From assembly GCA_949294395.1 (NCBI GenBank), contig CASFGU010000031.1, positions 1 through 41,689 of the forward strand: DNA of 41,689 nucleotides. Direction: 5' to 3'. Shown piece by piece: positions 23,835 through 32,032 of this stretch; within the stretch, counting starts at the first letter, position 1; every line of letters starts with the position of its first letter. The notes beneath the pieces are model-generated. The model ran no database searches, had not been told where the DNA came from, and saw only the letters and a list, made by a program, of their open reading frames with translations. The translations under genes and the position numbers were made by a program. This stretch comes from an uncultured bacterium. Lineage in GTDB: Bacteria; Cyanobacteriota; Vampirovibrionia; Gastranaerophilales; Gastranaerophilaceae.

Positions 23835-24122
23835 ATGAAAAAAGTAGTATCTGTATTATTTTGTTTACTATTATGTCAAGTTGGAAGTTTTGCAGATAGT
23901 GTACAGTATCCTACTAATGCAAGATACGTAATTGTCAATCCAAATGGGACACTAAAAGCAAGTTCAACTTTTTTATTAGATACTAAAACAGGAAAAACTT
24001 GGCAACTTGTTGTTGATAGTACAGGAGTTAACAGTTGGCAACAAATGCAATATGATTGGTATAAAGAAGATGGAACTTTTGGAGGTGTGACATTCAAGCC
24101 CCCTTTGCAATTAGCGCCCTAG
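23835..24122 (+). CDS. small secreted protein, 95 aa
   Basis: The signal peptide MKKVVSVLFCLLLCQVGSFA (about residues 1-20) is followed by a 75-residue mature part: strands with NARYVIVNPNGT, TFLLDTKTGKTWQLV and a Trp/Tyr-rich stretch WQQMQYDWYKEDGTFGG. A Cys precedes GSFA at position 14, but no clear lipobox was seen. AAGGAG lies 7 bases before the ATG, and it has a near-consensus promoter. The TKTGKTWQL motif recalls short beta-propeller-like or Ig-like pieces in surface proteins, but no family can be named. It stands alone on the plus strand between the second direct repeat and a decayed recombinase. Confidence 0.7.
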   Translation: MKKVVSVLFCLLLCQVGSFADSVQYPTNARYVIVNPNGTLKASSTFLLDTKTGKTWQLVVDSTGVNSWQQMQYDWYKEDGTFGGVTFKPPLQLAP

Positions 24123-24134
24123 ATATTAGGTTCA

Positions 24135-25718
24135 TTACTTACAACATTTTTCTGCCATCTCAATTAATTTTTTAACTGTCAATTCAGGATCTTGGGTTCC
24201 ATTAATGATACTTTCTATAATTTCCGGTGGTAGAAATCTTAATTTTCTAAGGCGTTTGTTATTTCCGTTTCTGGCTTCAATCGGCAGTTTTCGTTCTGCC
24301 CCAAGTTTGTTGTACCAAAAACTTTTTACTATAGCCTGAATTAATTTCATATCATAATTTGCTTTTCCAGGAATTATAATCTTATTCTGCCGTTGCGGAG
24401 TTAAAGAAATTCTAACCTCTATACAATTTGTAATTATTTGAGCATCTTGTTCAGCATGCTTAAACTCCGCATTAAAAGCCAGTGTCACAAAATATTTTAT
24501 TATATAATTTATGTCGTAACTTATTGAAATACAATTCGTTTTCAAATCAACTCTCTTAATTGCAGTTCTTAAAAATATTTTATCTACTTCGTAAATTTTC
24601 ATTAAATTTAACATCAATTTCTGCTGTTCGATAGAGTAACTTTCAAGATATTCCTGCATTTTACGTGTATTTTTCAATAATTTTACAAAATCATTCTGTA
24701 CAAAAGTTTCAATCTCACCTGCTGAAATTTTTGTTATCTCGCCGCGTTCATAATCAATAGGATTTTTAATTGACATACTAACGTAATATATGTAATGCCT
24801 GTTATTACCGTTACTATACGACGGTGACATTTTATTCCATTTGTCATCGTACAATAATCCTGCAAGAAGTGAGCCGCTTTTAGCATTAGTTGAATGTTTT
24901 CTTTGAACAGAATTGGCTTTTAGTAAGTTTTGCACTTTATTAAATAATTCTTCCGAAATAATAGGTTCATGCTGTCCGTCATATTCTTTGTTTTTATGGG
25001 TAATTTTACCAAGATAAACTTTATTTAAAAGTATATGATATAAGCTGCCTTTGGCTAACTCTTTTCCCGATCTTGTAATAATTTTTTGTTCAGCAAGGTA
25101 TTTTTTCAACTTCAATACATTTTTTATTTCAAGATATGATTCATAAATTATTCGAACATTATCTGCATAAGGCTGCTGTGGGTGTAACATGTGATGTTCG
25201 TCTTTTTCATATCCATAAGGACTAGTTCCGGAAAGCCAAAGACCTTTCTTTCGAGAAGCTTCAAATTTATCTCTTATCCTTTCCCCTGTTACTTCACGGT
25301 CAAATTGTGCAAAGGATAATAGGATATTTAAGGTTAATCAACCCATTGAAGTCGTTGTGTTAAAATGCTGAGTAATTGAGACAAACGAAGCATTATGGTT
25401 ATCAAAAATATCAATAATTTTTGAAAAATCCATCAAAGAACGTGTTAAACGGTCAACTTTATAAACAACAACGATATCAATTTCATCATTTTCTATATCT
25501 TTTAGTAATTCTTTAAATGCCGGTCTTTCCATTGTACCGCCGGAATATCCGCCATCATTGTATTGTTTATCTAGTAAAACCCACCCTTCATGCATTTGAG
25601 ATTTTATATAGGCTTCGCAAGCTTCACGCTGTGCATCAAGCGAGTTAAAATCTTGTTCCAATCCTTCTTCTGTTGATTTTCTTGTATATATAGCACATCT
25701 AATTTTCTTTTGCATCAT
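24135..25718 (-). pseudogene. large serine recombinase, interrupted by one in-frame TGA
   Basis: An N-terminal resolvase domain reads from 25718 (CAIYTRKSTEEGLEQDFNSL with the catalytic Ser near residue 14, then YSGGTMERPAF and VYKVDRLTRSLMDF). It ends at TGA 25338-25340 in ...TTTSMG*LTLNILLSFAQFDREVTGERI. The family has Arg there (GRLTLN), so one CGA-to-TGA change explains the stop. The frame continues through the recombinase domain (LSGTSPYGY), the zinc-ribbon-like middle and the C-terminal part to 24135: 528 codons, the normal size. Phage and island integrases of this type insert DNA at short att sites. The start overlaps the DUF2924 gene by 4 bases. Not functional unless the TGA is read through or is an error. 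Confidence 0.88.
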
Positions 25719-26149
25719 GCCACTGTGCTCCTGTGGGTTTCGGCACTTTGTGCCTGCAATCCTACGTCGCTATCGTTAAGTTTCGCACTGCTCCGCCTGC
25801 TCAACGCAGCCGTATGCGTGCTACACTCCGGCTTAAGCAATCCGAAGAATTTCTTGCCATTCCAACGAGTACCAGTAATTTCATTGGCTATTGCAGATAA
25901 ACTTTTGTACTTTTTGCCATTATATTCATAACAGTTTTGAATTACTGTTACCGAGTATCGCTTACCTTTAAACTCCCGAACCAGTTTAGTTCCGTCAGTA
26001 ATTGACAACTCTTTAGTCTCTTTTTCAATGTTTTGAGTTCTGTCGTAATTTTCAACTAATTTGTCGATTTTTCGTTGAATTTCAGGAGATAATGAGCCAT
26101 ATTTTTCTTCCCAAGCCTTAATTCGTTTTTCAAAAATGTTTATAGCCAT
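25715..26149 (-). CDS. DUF2924 protein with unusual GC-rich tail
   Basis: A 144-residue protein. Residues about 50-105 carry the DUF2924 pattern: GTKLVREFKGKRYSVTV, then YNGKKYKSLSAIANEITGTRWNGKKFFGL. The family is typically encoded just before a serine recombinase in phages and islands, as here; its role is unknown. Family members usually end near FFGL. This one continues about 40 residues (ECSTHTAALSRRSS...) encoded by DNA much richer in G+C than the rest of the gene. That DNA contains a GGCACTTTGTGCC palindrome and supplies the AGGAG of the recombinase. The tail may derive from an inserted repeat. Confidence 0.8.
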   Translation of the reverse strand: MAINIFEKRIKAWEEKYGSLSPEIQRKIDKLVENYDRTQNIEKETKELSITDGTKLVREFKGKRYSVTVIQNCYEYNGKKYKSLSAIANEITGTRWNGKKFFGLLKPECSTHTAALSRRSSAKLNDSDVGLQAQSAETHRSTVA

Positions 26150-26271
26150 GTGAATACCTTTTTGTTCTGCTTACTTACATAAATCGCTCTTGTTGCAGAT
26201 AATGAAGTGTCCCCCTAAAAACGTAATCAATCAGTAGGCAAGTTTTCGAATATAATAAAAAAGGAGGAACA

Positions 26272-26496
26272 ATGAGAAAACAAAAATGCTTGACTGAAAA
26301 ATAAATTCAAGAATTATTAAAATCAAAATACATTGAAAAAGTATTTCAAAATCGTATTATCTATACAAATGAATTTAAATTATCTGCTTTAGAACAATAC
26401 AGAAACGGAAAGTCTCCAGTTAAAATCTTTGTTGATGCTGGAATTAATTTAAATATAGTTGGCAGAAAAAATGCTGGAAAAAATAGCGGAAATGAA
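26272..26496 (+). pseudogene. 5' remnant of an IS transposase (helix-turn-helix part)
   Basis: AAGGAGG precedes ATG 26272, but TAA follows at 26302-26304. Reading on in frame gives YIEKVFQNRIIYTNEFKLSALEQY, then NGKSPVKIFVDAGINL and IVGRKN. This is the helix-turn-helix start typical of IS3-group orfA-like proteins. It breaks off where the DUF2971 stop begins. A possible element end, TGTCCCCCT, lies at 26210-26219. Broken and without a catalytic part. Confidence 0.65.
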
Positions 26497-26499
26497 ATT

Positions 26500-27417
26500 T
26501 TAATATCTCAGCGGGATTCTGGAGCGGTTTATGGTTTTCTTTTCATAGCCGAAGTTTGCCAGCATGCGGCAGGTGCTTGTGTAGAATATATTTTCATCAA
26601 GCGTTGGTCCGATGTTTATTGAACTTACCGTACGTTTCAAAAATCGGTATTCTATATATGGTATAAAAAGTCCGTTCTTTTCAAAGATTTTTGTCTGTTT
26701 GTATGTGCCCGGGCTGAAGTGGCTTATAAAAATTATACGGTATTCCTTTTCATCTTTAAAGTACGGATTTTTGAAAAATAAGCTTATAATACTCAGTATG
26801 TCTGTAAGTTCAAAGAAAATATCCTGCTGTTTTTCAATATTTTTGCGTGTTTGTTTAAGCTTCAGATGTTTTTCAAACTCTCTGTTCCACTTTTCAAAGA
26901 TGAGTTTAAGAATAGTAATCTGGGTTTCCTGACTGTAAATTATGTTTCCGTAAACAGAGTGAAATCCCTGTTTTTCCATATCGGCAATTAAATCTTTTTT
27001 GCAAAATCCTATATTGTATCCTGTGTAAGTTTGACCTTTGGAATAGTTGTTCCAGAGTGTAAGGTTGTCGCTGTCGGTTGAAAATGAAATCGTGTAATAT
27101 TCATACTTATTTAAAAAATTATCATTGCCGTCGACGATATTTTTGTATTTTTTGTAGAAATGTTCTTTTATTTTGCCGAACAAATCAGCGTTGAGTTCCG
27201 GCATTTCATCAATTAAGTTCACTATAAGCCGGTAAGAATAAGTAACTTCTTCCTTATCATTAAGATAGAGGGCATTGGAAAATCTTATGGTGCCGGATTC
27301 CAGAATACTTAGCAGCTTCTCAGGCTTTGTGTAGTGATAAAGATTTGTATTGGAACCGTCGTCAAGGATTTTTTTCACCCTCGGAATTTTTTTCAGCAAA
27401 CCGTCGTAGTCAATCAT
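26500..27417 (-). CDS. DUF2971 domain protein
   Basis: A 305-residue soluble protein. The DUF2971 hallmarks are visible: LYHYTKPEKLLSILESGTIRFSNALYLND near residues 25-53 and LWNNYSKGQTYTGYNIGF near 122-139. A later stretch with YRIIFISHFSPG lies near 224-235. The family often stands beside restriction or abortive-infection genes; its start resembles ADP-ribosyltransferase-like H-Y-T elements, but no activity is established. GAGGAG is about 10 bases before ATG 27417. It lies 62 bases downstream of the DUF262-DUF1524 gene in the same direction and is probably the last gene of that operon. Confidence 0.8.
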   Translation of the reverse strand: MIDYDGLLKKIPRVKKILDDGSNTNLYHYTKPEKLLSILESGTIRFSNALYLNDKEEVTYSYRLIVNLIDEMPELNADLFGKIKEHFYKKYKNIVDGNDNFLNKYEYYTISFSTDSDNLTLWNNYSKGQTYTGYNIGFCKKDLIADMEKQGFHSVYGNIIYSQETQITILKLIFEKWNREFEKHLKLKQTRKNIEKQQDIFFELTDILSIISLFFKNPYFKDEKEYRIIFISHFSPGTYKQTKIFEKNGLFIPYIEYRFLKRTVSSINIGPTLDENIFYTSTCRMLANFGYEKKTINRSRIPLRY

Positions 27418-27479
27418 TTTTCATAAACTCCTCTATACTATTATAACATATTTTGTAGCGATTTGCGGGGAATTGTAGG

Positions 27480-29303
27480 TCAGGTTATTGCATTTTCTAA
27501 AATTCGGGTCATTTCCTCTCCGTGTTTTTGAATTTTGTTTTCATCCCAGCCTTCTTTATCGGAAATCATATCCGCCATTATTTTTAGTTTTAAACTCTGT
27601 TCAATGACGTCATTTTTCCATTCGGCTTTTTTGGCGGCAGGAATAAAATTCGAAACTCTGGAATTTCCGGATACCGTAATCAGAGCAAGATTTCCGAAAT
27701 TATCTAAATATTCTTTATCCATCTCGGGGGCATTTTCCGGATGCTGCGGGTAAAAATGTTCTATTGAAGTTCTGTACTTGAATTCAAAATCCTTATAAAT
27801 ATTCCTGTTGTCGCGGTATAATATGTAATCTAAATACGTAAACACAATACGCGGAATATTAAATCCGGTACCGAAAGGATTTTCATTGCTGTTAGAGGCT
27901 TTTATTTGATTTAATTTGCAGCTGCAGTATTTTTCCAGAATGTCAATGTATTTTTGTAAATTATCCTCTCCGTCAATATTCCCGAGAATTTCTTTTATCC
28001 AGTACATTGTTTTAGGGGAGGTGTAGGTAATCCTGAGACAAGCCTCAAGCATTGTGAGTAATTTGTTTGCGTCATTGTCACCGTAATTAACCGGCTGTGC
28101 TTTTTTTGATTTTTTGTCGGAATATTGCTTTAATTCTTTTAATGACCACTGGCCGTCTTTGTTATTTGTATAATCACGTTTGATTATATATTTGTCAAAG
28201 TAGTACCTGTACTTTAGCATATTGAAGATAAAATTCTTTGCTTTTTCGGGGTTGCTGTAGTGAGGTTTGAGGTGTTCAATCAACTGTTTATCATCAAGTT
28301 TTTTTTCAATTTCATCGTTTTCGGTTTCCTGATTGATTAACAGATTGACGTGCAGCAAAAACTGCGGGAAGGTAATAATAGATTCATAGCCTTTTTTGTC
28401 GGCTTCTTCGTCATTTTTTTCAGAAGCGGTTGTGTCCTCAAGGGCATTCCCGTTTAATATTTCATTAATATTAATTCTTTCAAATAAATTACTTTCCGGA
28501 GAATTTTTTTCAGCATTTTTATTTTTAATTCCTGAAACAATTTCGTCAAGATTTTTCAGGTTAAAACGGTTCCAATCATCAGAAAATATAATTTCTCTCA
28601 CGTCGGGAGAAAAGTTCATCTGAACGTATCTGTCCATATTTGAGCAGGCATCCCAGATTATTGCGGCAGCTGCTGTCAGGTAATCGCAGTCATCTTCGTT
28701 GTGAAATGCCTCTATGAATTTATTTTTAACTATTTCGTGCAGCTCAAGCTGTTCGCTGCGGGTATTCATAATTTCAAAATAATGATTTAGATCGTTGTTT
28801 TCCGGAATTTGCACTCTCAGGAGCACAACTTTTTCGAGTTTTTTAAGGAACTTTTCTTTTTCAGCGTCAGTGAAATTTGCAAAGTATCCGTTGATAATCG
28901 CGTAACCGTTCAGGATTTCGTTTTTGTTTGTTGTTTTGAATATTTTTTGGCCGGTATCGTTACCGATGGATTTGAGCGTATAGTTTGATTCATCTCTTGC
29001 TTCAAACTGTAATTCGTGTGAAAGTGTGTTTTCTTTGTTTAAGAATTTTTGCAGCAGAAACAGTGTTGTTAGCCGCTGCTGGCCGTCAATAACTTCGTAT
29101 TTCCCGTCTGATTTTTTATCAACAATCAGGGTTCCCAGATAATAAGAACTGCCGTTTTCATCAATATCCTGTATGTCCTCGATAAGTTCTCTTATCTGTT
29201 TTTCCTGCCATGAGTAATTTCTCTGATAGATTGGAATAATATATTCAACATCTTTAAATAAATTATTAATTCTTATTTCAACAATTTTTTCACCGGCATT
29301 CAT
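27480..29303 (-). CDS. DUF262-DUF1524 protein, GmrSD-type (type IV restriction-like)
   Basis: A 607-residue fusion. The N-terminal DUF262 (ParB-like NTPase) has IPIYQRNYSW near residues 19-28 and IDGQQRLTTLFLL near 72-84, with the DGQQR signature. The C-terminal DUF1524 HNH-like nuclease has IEHFYPQHPENAP and FGNLALITVSGNSRVSN near 510-555; the His and the Asn/Ser residues are those of the nuclease site. GmrSD enzymes cut DNA with modified (for example glucosylated) bases using nucleotide hydrolysis. GGTGG is before the ATG, which lies 14 bases inside the end of the upstream DUF262 gene. Activity is likely, target unknown. Confidence 0.9.
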   Translation of the reverse strand: MNAGEKIVEIRINNLFKDVEYIIPIYQRNYSWQEKQIRELIEDIQDIDENGSSYYLGTLIVDKKSDGKYEVIDGQQRLTTLFLLQKFLNKENTLSHELQFEARDESNYTLKSIGNDTGQKIFKTTNKNEILNGYAIINGYFANFTDAEKEKFLKKLEKVVLLRVQIPENNDLNHYFEIMNTRSEQLELHEIVKNKFIEAFHNEDDCDYLTAAAAIIWDACSNMDRYVQMNFSPDVREIIFSDDWNRFNLKNLDEIVSGIKNKNAEKNSPESNLFERININEILNGNALEDTTASEKNDEEADKKGYESIITFPQFLLHVNLLINQETENDEIEKKLDDKQLIEHLKPHYSNPEKAKNFIFNMLKYRYYFDKYIIKRDYTNNKDGQWSLKELKQYSDKKSKKAQPVNYGDNDANKLLTMLEACLRITYTSPKTMYWIKEILGNIDGEDNLQKYIDILEKYCSCKLNQIKASNSNENPFGTGFNIPRIVFTYLDYILYRDNRNIYKDFEFKYRTSIEHFYPQHPENAPEMDKEYLDNFGNLALITVSGNSRVSNFIPAAKKAEWKNDVIEQSLKLKIMADMISDKEGWDENKIQKHGEEMTRILENAIT

Positions 29304-30654
29304 AATTCCACCCGCTGTATTCTTCTATTTTATGATAAATAAGCTCATTACTTTTGAAATTTTCAGTTTTTTGCACATAGAGAGAGTTAACCTCTTTCGG
29401 GTTATTCATTTCATTTATTACTTCAAAAATATTTGTTTCTCTGTTAAACTCATGGTTTCCTGTTGCATAATTGTTAATGGTTCCCTGATAGACAGCATGC
29501 ATTAAAATTCTTATATAATAGCACCAGCAGAAGAATTTTTTGTAAACCGCTTCCGTGATGCAGTCTGTGCCGAATTTGTCCGCAAAAAATATCAACACGT
29601 TTTTAAAAAGTTCACGCGTGTACATATCACCGTTGCCGGAGCACGGGAGCCGGAAGCCTAAAATTCCTTCTTTATGTTTGCTGCCGTTATATTTTTCGAT
29701 AATTTTTTCAACATCAGAGGCAATCCGGTCATAGTAAAAAACATATTTAAAGAAGTGTTCGCCGGCCAGCAGGGGCTGAGTCAGCTGGAAAAGCTGATAG
29801 ACAGGCAGATTAACACTGCTGCATTTTTTGTTTATTTCGTCTAAATATGCCTGCACGCATTTGTGGTAAGCTGCATAATTATATCCGGTGTCAGGTTTAA
29901 TGCCTTTAAAGCTTTTAATTTTCGGAACATCAAAATCAAGTCCGTTTTTGCCTTTGTACCAGCGGACAAGAGGGTATAATGTGAAGTAGAAGAATTTTTC
30001 AAGATCTTCCTCTCTGTAATTATTTTCCCACTGCCGGATAATATTAATTATTGTATCTCTGTCAAGATGGTTCATTTCTCTCAGGTGGTATGCTTTGAGC
30101 AAATCGTGAGGCCTCAGCTCTTTGCCGCGGGAGTTTTGTGAATCAAAAAACTGAAAGGCTTCTTCCTGTTCGGTAATAACAATCTTAACCATTGTACAGT
30201 TATTCAGGATAAAATCGCGGTATTTATTTTTATCCTCAAGCGAATTAACGGCAGCCTTTAAAATATTATAATTTCTGAGTATATTGTTTGTGGATAATTT
30301 TGAATATTCAGGCGCCGGCATTTCGTTTTCACCTAACCCGAGGCACCTCAGAAGCAGTATGAGCGTTGTAATTCTCTGCTGCCCGTCAACAATATTCAAT
30401 TTCAATGCACCGTTTTTATCTTTATCTTCGTGCAGCACAACGGTTCCGAGCCGGTACTCATAATTTATAAGATGCAGGTCATACATTTTTTTCATTGCGT
30501 CAAGAATATCTGTGAACAGAGTGTTCACAGAAGAAACTGACCACCTGTAAGGCCTCTGGTAAGGCGGAATCGTCAGATTGCGTTCATTCAGTAAATCTCG
30601 TATAGAGATTATTTCTTTTTCCTTCAGCATACCGGTAAGTATAGCATGAAACAT
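29290..30654 (-). CDS. DUF262 protein without nuclease domain
   Basis: A 454-residue protein with PPYQRPYRWSVSSVNTLF near residues 29-46 and the NTPase signature NIVDGQQRITTLILLLR near 86-102. The later SQNSRGKELRPHDLLKAYHLREM near 162-184 is also typical. It ends at WNYECR with no DUF1524 His motif, so it is a GmrS-like subunit only. The ATG at 30654 has no ribosome binding site. An in-frame ATG at 30630 (MLKEKEIIS) is the main alternative, and a TATACT box at 30637-30642 lies just before it, so the true start may be 30630. It is the first gene of the DUF262/DUF262-DUF1524/DUF2971 operon. Confidence 0.88.
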   Translation of the reverse strand: MFHAILTGMLKEKEIISIRDLLNERNLTIPPYQRPYRWSVSSVNTLFTDILDAMKKMYDLHLINYEYRLGTVVLHEDKDKNGALKLNIVDGQQRITTLILLLRCLGLGENEMPAPEYSKLSTNNILRNYNILKAAVNSLEDKNKYRDFILNNCTMVKIVITEQEEAFQFFDSQNSRGKELRPHDLLKAYHLREMNHLDRDTIINIIRQWENNYREEDLEKFFYFTLYPLVRWYKGKNGLDFDVPKIKSFKGIKPDTGYNYAAYHKCVQAYLDEINKKCSSVNLPVYQLFQLTQPLLAGEHFFKYVFYYDRIASDVEKIIEKYNGSKHKEGILGFRLPCSGNGDMYTRELFKNVLIFFADKFGTDCITEAVYKKFFCWCYYIRILMHAVYQGTINNYATGNHEFNRETNIFEVINEMNNPKEVNSLYVQKTENFKSNELIYHKIEEYSGWNYECR

Positions 30655-30763
30655 TTTTTATTAAACCCTGTCCGTTATTGACGTACTAATGGTTTAATAT
30701 CTATTGTATAATTAAAGTGCAGGCAAAGCGGTATAGTCGAGAAATTTATAAAGGAGTAAGATA

Positions 30764-31990
30764 ATGCAGGAAATAAAATGTCCGAAATGCGGTGAAGTTT
30801 TTCAGGTAGATGAATCCGGATATGCTGCTATCGTAAAGCAGGTTCGCGACAGAGAATTTGAAAAAGAAATTAATGCGCGTACAATTCAGTTTGAAACAGA
30901 AAAGGAAACTGCCGTGAAACTTGCTAAAGCAGAAGCCGAAAGCAAATTTAACGAAACAATGAATGTAAAGAATCTCCAGATTGCCGAAATGCGTTCAAAA
31001 ATTGAGGCAGGAGAAAAGGATAAAGAACTTGCCGTCAACAGAGCACTCTCTGAAAAAGAAAAAGAGCTTGCAGAAAAGGAAAGCTGTATTATCAGATTAA
31101 CCGGACAGATTGAAACTAATGACAAAGAAAATAAACTTAAAGAACAGATTCTGAAAGAAAAATACGAAGTACAGCTGAGGTTTAAGGATGAAGAAATTGC
31201 GAGGTATAAAGATTTTAAAGCAAAACTTTCAACAAAAATGATTGGCGAAAGCCTTGAGCAGCACTGCGAAACCGAGTTTAACAGAATCCGTCCGACAGGG
31301 TTTCAGAACGCTTATTTTGAAAAAGACAACGATGCCAGAACCGGAAGCAAAGGGGACTATATTTTTAGAGAAGCCGATACAGAAGGGGTTGAATTTATTT
31401 CCATAATGTTTGAGATGAAAAACGAAGGTGACACAACTTCCACAAAGAAAAAGAACGAGGATTTTCTGAAAGAACTTGATAAAGACCGCAGGGAAAAGAA
31501 TTGTGAATATGCGGTTCTGGTGTCGCTGCTAGAGCCTGAAAATGAGTTTTATAATTCCGGTATAGTTGATATGTCGCACCGCTACCCGAAAATGTATGTA
31601 ATCCGGCCGCAGTTTTTTATCCCTATGATTACGCTTTTGCGCAATGCTGCATTAAATTCGCTTCAATACAAGCAGGAACTTGCGCTAGTCAGAAGCCAGA
31701 ATATTGATATTTCAAACTTTGAAGAAAGCATGAATGATTTCAAGGAAAAATTTGCGCGCAACTATGAACTTGCAAGCAAAAAGTTTAAAACTGCGATTGA
31801 AGAAATTGACAAAACTATCGACCATCTGCAAAAGACAAAAGAAGCGCTTCTATCTTCTGAAAACAATCTCCGTCTGGCAAATAGTAAGGCGGAAGATTTG
31901 AGTATAAAAAGGCTTACAAAAAATAATCCGACTATGGCCGCAAAGTTTGCAGAACTTGAGGATATGAAAAAAGCTGCAAAAATAGATTAA
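30764..31990 (+). CDS. DUF2130 protein, coiled coil plus nuclease-like domain
   Basis: A 408-residue soluble protein. The start [22 protein letters not shown] has a two-cysteine knuckle. Residues about 30-160 form a long Lys/Glu-rich coiled coil. The DUF2130 core follows: GDYIFRE near 205-211, then [20 protein letters not shown] near 217-236 and [16 protein letters not shown] near 247-262. The D...(F)EMK arrangement resembles a PD-(D/E)XK nuclease site, but that is my inference. A second coiled coil closes the protein. AAGGAG precedes ATG 30764. It is divergent from the DUF262 operon, so a shared regulatory region (30655-30763) is possible. Confidence 0.85.
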   Translation: MQEIKCPKCGEVFQVDESGYAAIVKQVRDREFEKEINARTIQFETEKETAVKLAKAEAESKFNETMNVKNLQIAEMRSKIEAGEKDKELAVNRALSEKEKELAEKESCIIRLTGQIETNDKENKLKEQILKEKYEVQLRFKDEEIARYKDFKAKLSTKMIGESLEQHCETEFNRIRPTGFQNAYFEKDNDARTGSKGDYIFREADTEGVEFISIMFEMKNEGDTTSTKKKNEDFLKELDKDRREKNCEYAVLVSLLEPENEFYNSGIVDMSHRYPKMYVIRPQFFIPMITLLRNAALNSLQYKQELALVRSQNIDISNFEESMNDFKEKFARNYELASKKFKTAIEEIDKTIDHLQKTKEALLSSENNLRLANSKAEDLSIKRLTKNNPTMAAKFAELEDMKKAAKID

Positions 31991-32032
31991 AAAATCTGGC
32001 GGAAGAGGATTTTCATAAAAAGTTAACCGCAA

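Noticed and set aside
25338-25340. TGA as a recoded sense codon
   Set aside because: All other genes stop normally at TGA where needed (for example the MNT-overlapping HEPN gene and the HEAT gene) and use TGG for Trp. A simple CGA to TGA mutation is enough.
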